A stretch of 20,818 nucleotides of DNA from Saprospiraceae bacterium (GTDB lineage: Bacteria; Bacteroidota; Bacteroidia; Chitinophagales; Saprospiraceae), in contig JABDPK010000145.1 of assembly GCA_013042795.1 (NCBI GenBank), forward strand, positions 1 to 20,818, in the 5' to 3' direction. Below, in pieces: positions 7,007 through 13,665 of this stretch (positions within the stretch are counted from its first letter, which is position 1; every line of letters starts with the position of its first letter). The notes beneath the pieces are model-generated. The model saw only the letters and a program-made list of their open reading frames with translations. It searched no databases and had not been told where the DNA came from. The position numbers and the translations under genes are program-made.

Positions 7007-7054
7007 CTTCAGGCGGGGATGCCTGAAGAAACCTGCGGGGATGCCTGAAGAAAC
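7007..7054. repeat. 22-bp direct duplication with hairpin
   Basis: The sequence from 7013 (GCGGGGATGCC...) is repeated from 7035 at a 22-bp period, with 20 bases identical in each copy. The first copy sits inside a perfect 8-bp stem CTTCAGGC (7007-7014) / GCCTGAAG (7021-7028) with loop GGGGAT. GC content is far above its surroundings. No coding role is apparent. Confidence 0.75.
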
Positions 7055-7108
7055 AAAGAACTACGTTTCGGTCAACATCCCACAATATTTAATACTCATA
7101 AAACTTAA

Positions 7109-7249
7109 TGAACTTATCAACTACTCTGCCCGCCGAAACCCTGGTGGAGGAGGGATGAACTCATCAACTATTCTGCCCGCCGAAATCCTGGTGAAGGAGG
7201 GATGAACTCATCAACTACTCTGCCCGCCGAAATCCTGGTGAAGGAGAGA
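7109..7249. repeat. Three tandem copies of a 47-bp unit
   Basis: Units begin at 7109, 7156 and 7203, each exactly 47 bp and differing at only a few positions. Each unit opens with TGAACTCATCAACTACTC (with variants) and continues with CTGCCCGCCGAAATCCTGG and TGAAGGAGGGA. The second half can fold imperfectly (CCCGCC against GGAGGG). The array ends four bases before the stop codon of the minus-strand CoA-transferase gene. The period is not a multiple of three and there are no unique spacers, so neither a coding repeat nor a CRISPR array fits. Confidence 0.85.
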
Positions 7250-7253
7250 TAAA

Positions 7254-8312
7254 CTAAACCAAAGCCGTCCGCACCCTCACCGTCTCTTCACGATCAACAG
7301 TTTCATAGAGTAACATCTCCTTTGCATCGTCATCTTCAAATACTTCTTTGAGATTTTTAACGATACCGATAGGGACTTTAGCAGTATAGAAAATCTCTTT
7401 CCATTCCTTTGCAGTTCGGGATGCAATGATAGGTTTAAGCTCAGAGACCAGTTCAGACCTGGAATCAAGGCGTTGCTGATTAGTCAGGTAGGGTCCGGGA
7501 TCGATACCTGTGACCTCGGCAAATCGCAGGAACTGATCATCTGTTCCTATAGCCAGAACAAGATATTTTGAATCGGCAGTTTGGAAGAGATCGCCATATG
7601 GAGAGATGTTAGGATGGAGAGATCCCATCCGTTCCGGAATATGGCCGACCATGAGCCAGTTGGTGGCCTGGTTGATCAGGGAGGCTAAAGCGGCCTGGTA
7701 CAGGGAAACAGAAATTTCTTTTCCTGCACCGGTTTTCATGCGCTGGATCAAAGCTACAAGGATGGCTTCCTTGAGATGGTGTGCAGCTAATATATCAATC
7801 ATGGCCACCGGCATCCGAACCGGGTGACCGTCTTTGTCTCCGGACATGGACATGTAACCAGTCTCTGCTTGTAAGACAATATCAAATGCGGACCTCGGAT
7901 CATCTTCTCCAAATCCTGTAAGGGAAGCATAAATGATCCGGGGGTTCAGAGTGTTTACTGTGGCATAGTCTACACCCAATTTTTCTGCAGTACCGCCTTT
8001 GAAGTTTTGGATGAGTATATCTGCTTCACGTATTAGGTCATATACACGTTTTCTGTCATCAGGGTCTTTAAGATCAGCCAGGATAGGTTTTTTACCATAA
8101 TTGGCACAAGCATAATAGGAGGATATTTTCTTGTCACGCGATTCTTTTTTATGAAACCATTGCCTGGTCATATCTCCTCCGGTTAATTTATTTTCTACCT
8201 TAACCACCTGTGCACCCAATTCGGAAAAGAAGGTTCCAACAAGTGGTCCGGCCAGCACACCTGCCAGTTCAACAATCTTAAGCTCTTTAAATATGTCTTG
8301 TGATTTCATCAT
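7254..8312 (-). CDS. CaiB/BaiF-type (family III) CoA-transferase
   Basis: From ATG 8312 the product is about 352 residues. Seen: the family N-terminus FKELKIVELAGVLAGPLVGTFFSELGAQVVKVE, the conserved YGKKPILADLKDP segment, DILIQNFKGG, IIYASLTGFGE, and MPVAMIDILAAHH, whose Asp (about residue 173) aligns with the catalytic Asp that forms the aspartyl-CoA anhydride in formyl-CoA transferase. The enzyme moves CoA between carboxylic acids in the cytoplasm; the acid is not identifiable. It is slightly shorter than the common 380-400 residues. It is last in the ABC/LolA-like operon. ATG 8333 is in frame but would overlap the barrel gene by 13 bp, whereas 8312 leaves an 8-nt gap. A metabolic link to the transported molecule (such as an acyl group) is inference. 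Confidence 0.88.
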   Translation of the reverse strand: MMKSQDIFKELKIVELAGVLAGPLVGTFFSELGAQVVKVENKLTGGDMTRQWFHKKESRDKKISSYYACANYGKKPILADLKDPDDRKRVYDLIREADILIQNFKGGTAEKLGVDYATVNTLNPRIIYASLTGFGEDDPRSAFDIVLQAETGYMSMSGDKDGHPVRMPVAMIDILAAHHLKEAILVALIQRMKTGAGKEISVSLYQAALASLINQATNWLMVGHIPERMGSLHPNISPYGDLFQTADSKYLVLAIGTDDQFLRFAEVTGIDPGPYLTNQQRLDSRSELVSELKPIIASRTAKEWKEIFYTAKVPIGIVKNLKEVFEDDDAKEMLLYETVDREETVRVRTALV

Positions 8313-8320
8313 TGTTGCAT

Positions 8321-9487
8321 TTAGAAGCTCCATTTTACACGTATATACACCAGTCGGGCCAGCGCCTGGTAATCATTGGAGACTTTATCATAAAAGAGTT
8401 GTGAAATGAGACTAATGTCTACATCCTCGTAAAGTGAGTAATCGAAAGATGGGTTTATAAACAGTGCGTTGCTTATTCCAGGAAAATATATGAATGCAAG
8501 ACCACCACGAAATAACGGATGAAATTGAAAACTTCCTGATACAAATGTAGACCATTCATATGGTGATAAATATCTTGCTGTGAGTAATCCACTGGTGGCC
8601 AGGAGAAGCGGGTTGTTTTGTGAGTCAGACGATCCATCGCTATTAAAGAGAACAGAAAGATTGAGGTACAGCGAATTTTTAAAGGCATAGTCAAAAGCGA
8701 TGGTTGCTAAAAGTGCGTCCTTGGGTCCGTTATCCTTTGTAGGAATAAAATAGCTAAATTCTCCTTTGAAACCTGCATTGCCCAGGTTGCCAGCCCAGCC
8801 GGTACCAAGGACTATATCATTGCCTGCCTTTGCGCCCAAAAGCTGTACATCATAGCTTCCAAGGCTGGATTTGTACAAAGTTGCAAATGTCAATTCATCA
8901 AAATTATCTCTGAAATTACTTGCAAATTCGACACTTGAATTGGTACAGGTATACCAGGTCAGTCGTAAGGCATCGCTCCCTGGCCTTTCAACATAATCAA
9001 AATCAAAGTAGGAGTATGCATTAAAAAGGTCATTAGGATTCCATATTGTATTGATACCCCAATTAATACGTTGCCTGCCCAGTCGTATTTCCCAGTCTCC
9101 CTTGTACCATTCCATATATGCCCGGTCTATCATGGAATGTACAAGCCATGATTTATTCTTCGGAAAATGAATAGACATATCTAAATAATCATTATTGAAA
9201 TCGAGTAAATCTCCGAGACCAGGGAAATTTTTAACAGTATTACCTGCCAGCAACCTGGTTCTGATATCCAGGTAAAATGTAAAATTACCTTTTGGGAACC
9301 ATTGGAAATTGAGCCTGTTATGCAACTGGTTATCGAAGGTGATATCATCACCACTGAAGTCTGTAGTCAGCATATTGCTCAGATATCCTCTCATTGACCA
9401 TTGGGGATCACTTTCTTCCTGGGCAATTATTGGAGAAATGGTGATCAATAATAAAATGATGATATGACCCCAGGCAGAATTCATCAT
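8321..9487 (-). CDS. Outer-membrane beta-barrel porin-like protein of the ABC operon
   Basis: The product has 388 residues. Seen: a signal peptide (about 1-22, ending ISPIIAQ), many amphipathic strands, the motif RLGRQRINWGINTIWNPNDLFN, which resembles the conserved 'GRQ.i.WG....f.p.D.fnp' strand of DUF1302/alginate-export-like barrels, and a C-terminal ...YIRVKWSF ending in Phe, the terminal aromatic expected for BAM-dependent insertion. Proteins of this general type are often encoded beside LolA-like proteins and RND/MMPL or ABC lipid exporters. The start ATG overlaps the ATPase stop by four bases (ATGA), so the gene is translationally coupled to the transporter. The proposed role is the outer-membrane end of the system, as inferred from context. 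Confidence 0.8.
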   Translation of the reverse strand: MMNSAWGHIIILLLITISPIIAQEESDPQWSMRGYLSNMLTTDFSGDDITFDNQLHNRLNFQWFPKGNFTFYLDIRTRLLAGNTVKNFPGLGDLLDFNNDYLDMSIHFPKNKSWLVHSMIDRAYMEWYKGDWEIRLGRQRINWGINTIWNPNDLFNAYSYFDFDYVERPGSDALRLTWYTCTNSSVEFASNFRDNFDELTFATLYKSSLGSYDVQLLGAKAGNDIVLGTGWAGNLGNAGFKGEFSYFIPTKDNGPKDALLATIAFDYAFKNSLYLNLSVLFNSDGSSDSQNNPLLLATSGLLTARYLSPYEWSTFVSGSFQFHPLFRGGLAFIYFPGISNALFINPSFDYSLYEDVDISLISQLFYDKVSNDYQALARLVYIRVKWSF

Positions 9488-10215
9488 GAGGATTCTGGTG
9501 ATGCTATTTTTTGAAGTACATCAGATTCTATTTCTCCATCGACGAGTGTAATAACACGCCTTGCTCTTTTTATCACTCTTTGATCGTGTGTAGAAAATAC
9601 AAAGGTCACATGTTCTTCTTTGTTTAGACGTGCCATCATATCCAATAGATTTGCAGCAGTCTTAGAATCGAGGTTTGCAGTTGGCTCATCAGCTAATACA
9701 AATTGAGGTTTGGATGCCAGGGCCCTGGCTACGGCAACACGTTGTTGTTCACCACCTGACAATTTCACCGGCCGTTGGTGTGCCCGTTCTATGAGGCTGG
9801 TTTCAGCAAGTAGTTGTCTGACTCTTTCGTCTCTTTCTTTTTTGGATTTGTTTTGTAAGAGCATGACAAATTCGATATTCTCGTAGGCTGTGAGTACAGG
9901 TATCAGGTTGTATGCCTGGAAAACAAAACCAATATTATTTAGTCTGAAGTCGATAAGCTTGTTTTTACCTAATGATGAAAGGTCAATATCATTCACCCAG
10001 ATTTTGCCTTTGGTCGGTGTGTCGAGACCACCGATAAGATTCAGAAGAGTAGTTTTCCCTGAGCCGGAAGGTCCAACAAGCGCTGTGAATTCTCCTTTTT
10101 CAATTTTAAGGCTGACATTCCGGACAGCCCTGACTGGAACTGCACCTGAATCGTAGGTTTTAGACAGATTTTCTGTCCTTATCACATATTGTTGCCTATC
10201 GCCTTTGTTTTCCAT
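9484..10215 (-). CDS. ABC transporter ATP-binding protein (LolD/MacB-type)
   Basis: From ATG 10215 the product has 243 residues, one complete nucleotide-binding domain: Walker A GPSGSGKT at 48-55, Q-loop Gln100 in FVFQAYNLIPVLTAYEN, signature LSGGEQQR from 152, Walker B FVLADE at 172-177, and H-loop His210 in FSTHD. The sequence is of the LolD/MacB/FtsE class that powers mechanotransmission permeases rather than channel-type import. All catalytic residues are present. An in-frame ATG at 10239 would overlap the upstream permease; 10215 lies just after its stop and is preferred. It sits between two FtsX-type permease genes upstream and the barrel gene downstream, so it is the energy source of this operon's transporter. 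Confidence 0.95.
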   Translation of the reverse strand: MENKGDRQQYVIRTENLSKTYDSGAVPVRAVRNVSLKIEKGEFTALVGPSGSGKTTLLNLIGGLDTPTKGKIWVNDIDLSSLGKNKLIDFRLNNIGFVFQAYNLIPVLTAYENIEFVMLLQNKSKKERDERVRQLLAETSLIERAHQRPVKLSGGEQQRVAVARALASKPQFVLADEPTANLDSKTAANLLDMMARLNKEEHVTFVFSTHDQRVIKRARRVITLVDGEIESDVLQKIASPESS

Positions 10216-10219
10216 TGCT

Positions 10220-11440
10220 TTAAATTTTCTTAATGGCATTGACCGGATTGAGTCTCAGAGCGGTAATTGCCGGGTATATAGAAGCAAGTATAGCTGTGAC
10301 TGCTACCAGCCATAATATTTTAATATAATATTCCACGCCCAGGTTGGGATAAATCATGGACTGGAATCCAAATGCGGCATATCCCTCCTTGTAAAAATTT
10401 GAGAGGTCCATGCCTGTATTCCCCAGGTATGTAATCGTTGCATATGCCAGTAATAGTCCAAGAGGTGCGGCGAGTCCGATGATAAAAACAGTTTCGAGAA
10501 AAATCATAAAGAATAACCTTGTCTTTGTCATTCCAATTGCCATCAATACACCTATCTCCCGAACTCTTTCAAGAACAGCCATCAACATGGTGTTAACGAT
10601 ACCAAAGGAAAGCGCCAGGAGAATGATAATCAGGAAGATCATCATGGACTGATCCATTGAGTCCACCATCAGGGACAATTCCGGTGAAATGCTTTTCCAG
10701 CTTTCGACCTTCTTGGCTGATAATTCATTGCTTAATGCTGATACTGTCTGATCCAGCTCATCGGGATCATTGAGCAACAATGCTATTTCATGTACATGCC
10801 CGGGAGTATTTAATAGAGCGGAAAGATCCCTGTCCATGACATACAAGTTTCGCTCTTCAATGCTTGAGTTATAACTGTCGTAAATACCAACGATCCTGAA
10901 GGCACCGGCAACTATGTTCCTGTCCACGTCCTGGAATGTAAGTACAATCTTGGACCTCAGCCTGACATTCAGTTTTTCAGCCAGTTTCTGGCCTATTACT
11001 ACTTTATTTTTGTCGCTAGCTTCAAGGAACCTTCCTTCTGATATCAAATCATTGATATTGGACACCATGGATTCTGTATCCGGATTGACACCGATGAATT
11101 TACCTCCTGTACTTGTATTCGAGGATGCTACCATACCCATTGCAAGTACCCGTGCAGTGGCTGATTTGATATTGTAATCAGTTTGTATTGAGGTGATCAT
11201 ATCTTCCGGCTTCTCAATATCAAAGACCGGATCGTAGTCTTCCTGGTATTCAGGATGATGGATCTGGAAATGTGAAATTTCATATTTGATCGCATCTTCA
11301 AGACGCTGATCCATCAGTCCCAATACATAGGCCATCATGAAAGTACCTGCCCATAGTCCCAGGATGATCGAGACGATGACGATGAGACTCCTCAAAGGGC
11401 TTCTCCAGATATTCTTCCATGCTATTTTGGCTATGATCAT
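10220..11440 (-). CDS. FtsX/MacB-type ABC transporter permease 2
   Basis: The product has 406 residues. Seen: an N-terminal amphipathic IAWKNIWRSPLRS segment followed by a transmembrane helix (about 17-40), a periplasmic MacB-PCD-like domain (about 45-265) with ISHFQIHHPEYQEDYDP, KFIGVNPDTES, and KNKVVIGQKLAEKLNVRLRSKIVLTFQD, then three C-terminal helices (about 270-295 with ALSFGIVNTMLMAVLERVRE, about 315-340, about 370-395), ending LNPVNAIKKI. This is the four-helix FtsX topology of LolC/LolE and MacB. It is the second of two adjacent permeases, so a heterodimer like LolCE is likely. The gap to the upstream permease is four bases. Confidence 0.92.
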   Translation of the reverse strand: MIIAKIAWKNIWRSPLRSLIVIVSIILGLWAGTFMMAYVLGLMDQRLEDAIKYEISHFQIHHPEYQEDYDPVFDIEKPEDMITSIQTDYNIKSATARVLAMGMVASSNTSTGGKFIGVNPDTESMVSNINDLISEGRFLEASDKNKVVIGQKLAEKLNVRLRSKIVLTFQDVDRNIVAGAFRIVGIYDSYNSSIEERNLYVMDRDLSALLNTPGHVHEIALLLNDPDELDQTVSALSNELSAKKVESWKSISPELSLMVDSMDQSMMIFLIIILLALSFGIVNTMLMAVLERVREIGVLMAIGMTKTRLFFMIFLETVFIIGLAAPLGLLLAYATITYLGNTGMDLSNFYKEGYAAFGFQSMIYPNLGVEYYIKILWLVAVTAILASIYPAITALRLNPVNAIKKI

Positions 11441-11444
11441 ATTT

Positions 11445-12674
11445 TTAGTTTCGCATTGCTTTTATTGGATCAAGATTTAATAATTTGATGATAGGGTAGA
11501 AGGACAAAGCAAGAGCTATGAAGAATACGACCACTGTTTGGGAATAGAAAATATGTGGCTCAATTGAGAAATAGAAAATGGGTTCGAAGCCAAAATTCTC
11601 ATAGGCGTCTCTCAGGTCACCACCCAGTTTTACCGGAAATTTATGAAAGTATAAAACAGCTGGTATACTTAAGAGTGTTCCGATGATTGCACCCAGAACA
11701 GATATGAAAATATTTTCCATCACTACGATTCCGGACAGTTTCAATCTCCTCATTCCGGTGGCGACCAACACACCGAATTCATATTGTCTTTCCATCAGCA
11801 TCATCAGGATGGTACCAAAAATGCCGAAAGAGATCAGCATGTAAAGTATAACAAGAAAAATCGCACTTTCAGCACGTTCACTTTCCAGCATCTGGTTTAA
11901 TTCAGGTAAAAGCGTTTTCCAATCCATCACTGCAACACCCTGGATATTTGATTGTAATTCTTTCGCTATTTGTTCGGCTTTATTGATATTGTCGATTCCA
12001 AGCACCATTGATGTGCATCGGTCATAGGCTCCAAATAAATGTTGTGTTTCTTTCAATGGTAAATAAAGTACCTGTTTGTTGAGCTCTGGTGATGCATGCT
12101 TTACCAGTCCGCAGATTGGGTATTTTCCTGCGGCGCTGACACCGTGGTATCCCTGGCCAAGTATGACAAGGGTGTCGCTAACTTCGAGCGTAAGATATTC
12201 TGCAAGCCCGGAACTCAAGATGACAGATTTATCGTCTTTCCCGAAATAAGTGCCTGCAACCAATTTGTCTTCCAATTTGGTGAGTTTTGATTCTTTTTGT
12301 GGATCAATTCCAAGGATCAGTGCCCCCTTGGTCAATGAATCTGATGCTGCAAGGATAAAGCTTTCAAGCCTGGTGGTAAACTTGCTAACACCTGTGTGAG
12401 AGATGACCTGTTGACCAAGGCTGTCATGGAACTCAAAGGAATTTTCCAGTGTTTTTTCATCCCAGTATTCAGGATTTTGTATCTGAATGGCACCACTGAA
12501 ATAGTTCACTGAATTTTCCTGCATTTTAACCAGGATGCCCTCTTTCACGGAATTAAGCAGGACAGCAAGTACAACTGCAAAGACGACACTGCCCATGGTA
12601 ATAAGCGTCCGCTTCTTGTTGCGCCAGATATTTCTCCAGGCCAGAGTCAGATATATTTGGCGGAAGCTGCTCAT
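11445..12674 (-). CDS. FtsX/MacB-type ABC transporter permease 1
   Basis: The product has 409 residues with the same architecture as the following gene: LAWRNIWRNKKRTLITMGSV at the N-terminus, a first helix (about 20-42), a large periplasmic domain with AGTYFGKDDKSVILSSGLAEYL and a closing IQGVAVMDWKTLLPELNQML, then three C-terminal helices (first containing YMLISFGIFGTILMMLMERQYEFGVLVATGM-type sequence, split at about 280-325). It ends LNLDPIKAMRN. The two permeases are clearly paralogous but diverged, as expected of LolC/LolE-like partners. The start overlaps the LolA-like gene's stop by four bases (ATGA). Confidence 0.92.
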   Translation of the reverse strand: MSSFRQIYLTLAWRNIWRNKKRTLITMGSVVFAVVLAVLLNSVKEGILVKMQENSVNYFSGAIQIQNPEYWDEKTLENSFEFHDSLGQQVISHTGVSKFTTRLESFILAASDSLTKGALILGIDPQKESKLTKLEDKLVAGTYFGKDDKSVILSSGLAEYLTLEVSDTLVILGQGYHGVSAAGKYPICGLVKHASPELNKQVLYLPLKETQHLFGAYDRCTSMVLGIDNINKAEQIAKELQSNIQGVAVMDWKTLLPELNQMLESERAESAIFLVILYMLISFGIFGTILMMLMERQYEFGVLVATGMRRLKLSGIVVMENIFISVLGAIIGTLLSIPAVLYFHKFPVKLGGDLRDAYENFGFEPIFYFSIEPHIFYSQTVVVFFIALALSFYPIIKLLNLDPIKAMRN

Positions 12675-13429
12675 CTCACACGTTTTATGTTTTGCGTAGT
12701 GAAAAAGCTTTCTTTAATTGGCATATCAAAATCAATTTTATGATAGCTCATTACAGTCTTATGACCTGGCTTGTCAACAGGGATGTATTCCATGACTGAA
12801 GGCAGCATCTTGCCACCCAGATCCCGGATATCATCGAAGAGTATTTCATTGATGAGGTACCCGTCTTCATCATACATTTCTGCTCTCAATTCTAACAGGT
12901 CTTTCTTGCTGATCCAGCTATAAATCTTTCCCCATACAACAGGGGCTTCAGGATACGGGATCAATTCGATTTTCCAGCATTCCCGATCGAGGATAATTGA
13001 ATCACCTACTATGGCGTGCGTGTAATCTTCTACGATTGATGATTCCTTAATCAGGTCATCATTTGTAAAATCTGAACCCATCCAGGACTGCATCATCATA
13101 GATGGCGGTAGTTTGATATTTCTCTCAATAGAAGGCACCCAATTCCAGATTTCTTTATCTCTTTTGAGAAAAACGGTACCCTTATCTCTTGGAGGTTTTG
13201 TAACAAGTATCATGGAATATTCATCGCCAATAGCCCAGGACTTCAGGGTCATATCCCTGGTCCAGCCTGGTCTGACAATGCTTATGGTCATTTCAGCATA
13301 AGCAGATTCACCCCGACGTTTTTCATCTGCTGCTTTTATGATTTCTGTAGCATTTTGACCATCCAGTGGATTACTAAGTGTCAAGAGAATTACAATTGAA
13401 TGGAGGGTGTATAAAATTATTGTTCTCAT
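12671..13429 (-). CDS. Periplasmic LolA-like outer membrane lipoprotein-sorting family protein
   Basis: From ATG 13429 the product has 252 residues: a signal peptide (about 1-24, MRTIILYTLHSIVILLTLSN...DGQ), then ATEIIKAADEKRRGESAYAEMTISIVRPGWTRDM, a segment WAIGDEYSMILVTKPPRDKGTVFLKRDKEIWNWVPSIERNIKLPPS, MMMQSWMGSDFTNDDLIKES, CWKIELIPYPEAPVVWGKI and a terminal YHKIDFDMPIKESFFT. These match the LolA-like 'outer membrane lipoprotein-sorting protein' family: a half-open beta-barrel that shelters acyl chains. Known relatives accompany lipid exporters; true LolA carries lipoproteins. The frame is open to 13489, but that start would place a long polar stretch before the signal peptide. It is the first gene of the six-gene operon and the putative periplasmic shuttle between permease and barrel. 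Confidence 0.88.
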   Translation of the reverse strand: MRTIILYTLHSIVILLTLSNPLDGQNATEIIKAADEKRRGESAYAEMTISIVRPGWTRDMTLKSWAIGDEYSMILVTKPPRDKGTVFLKRDKEIWNWVPSIERNIKLPPSMMMQSWMGSDFTNDDLIKESSIVEDYTHAIVGDSIILDRECWKIELIPYPEAPVVWGKIYSWISKKDLLELRAEMYDEDGYLINEILFDDIRDLGGKMLPSVMEYIPVDKPGHKTVMSYHKIDFDMPIKESFFTTQNIKRVR

Positions 13430-13446
13430 TAAAATAGCTTCGTTTA

Positions 13447-13454
13447 CAAAATTA
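13447..13454 (-). promoter_or_regulatory. Candidate -7 element for the LolA-like/ABC operon
   Basis: The minus strand reads TAATTTTG, an exact TAnnTTTG, identical to the -7 element proposed at 6263-6270. Transcription would begin near 13440, giving a very short leader to ATG 13429 and excluding ATG 13489. No TTG is found at the expected -33 distance. Confidence 0.3.
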
Positions 13455-13592
13455 GATAGTCTTTTAACTTCCCATCTGATTGAAGTCATTAAGGAATATG
13501 ATAGTTGTTACATACAACGTGGAAGCAGAACATGTAGTTCGTCGTGGAAAGCTATTTTTTGCTAATAGGATTGGCAGAAAACCTAGATATAA

Positions 13593-13643
13593 TTGCACAA
13601 CCAATATTCTAAATGCTTACAGTTAGAAGAATTGGTTGTGCAA
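13593..13643 (-). terminator. Strong two-part hairpin after the PiT gene (probable terminator)
   Basis: A perfect 13-bp outer stem TTGCACAACCAAT (13593-13605) / ATTGGTTGTGCAA (13631-13643) encloses a second 6-bp stem TTCTAA (13607-13612) / TTAGAA (13623-13628), with a 10-nt loop. It begins 22 nt past the PiT stop codon and lies upstream of the ABC operon, so it probably separates the two units. On the minus strand the following sequence is only TTATATCT, not a true T-run, so a regulatory or mRNA-stabilising role is also possible. Confidence 0.55.
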
Positions 13644-13665
13644 AAATGAACCGTTTAAATTTTAT

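Noticed and set aside
7109..7249. Possible CRISPR array
   Set aside because: The three 47-bp units abut directly with no unique spacers, and there are no cas genes.
13430..13489. Longer N-terminus for the LolA-like protein
   Set aside because: The extra 20 residues are polar and precede a complete signal peptide, while the candidate promoter element lies within that stretch.
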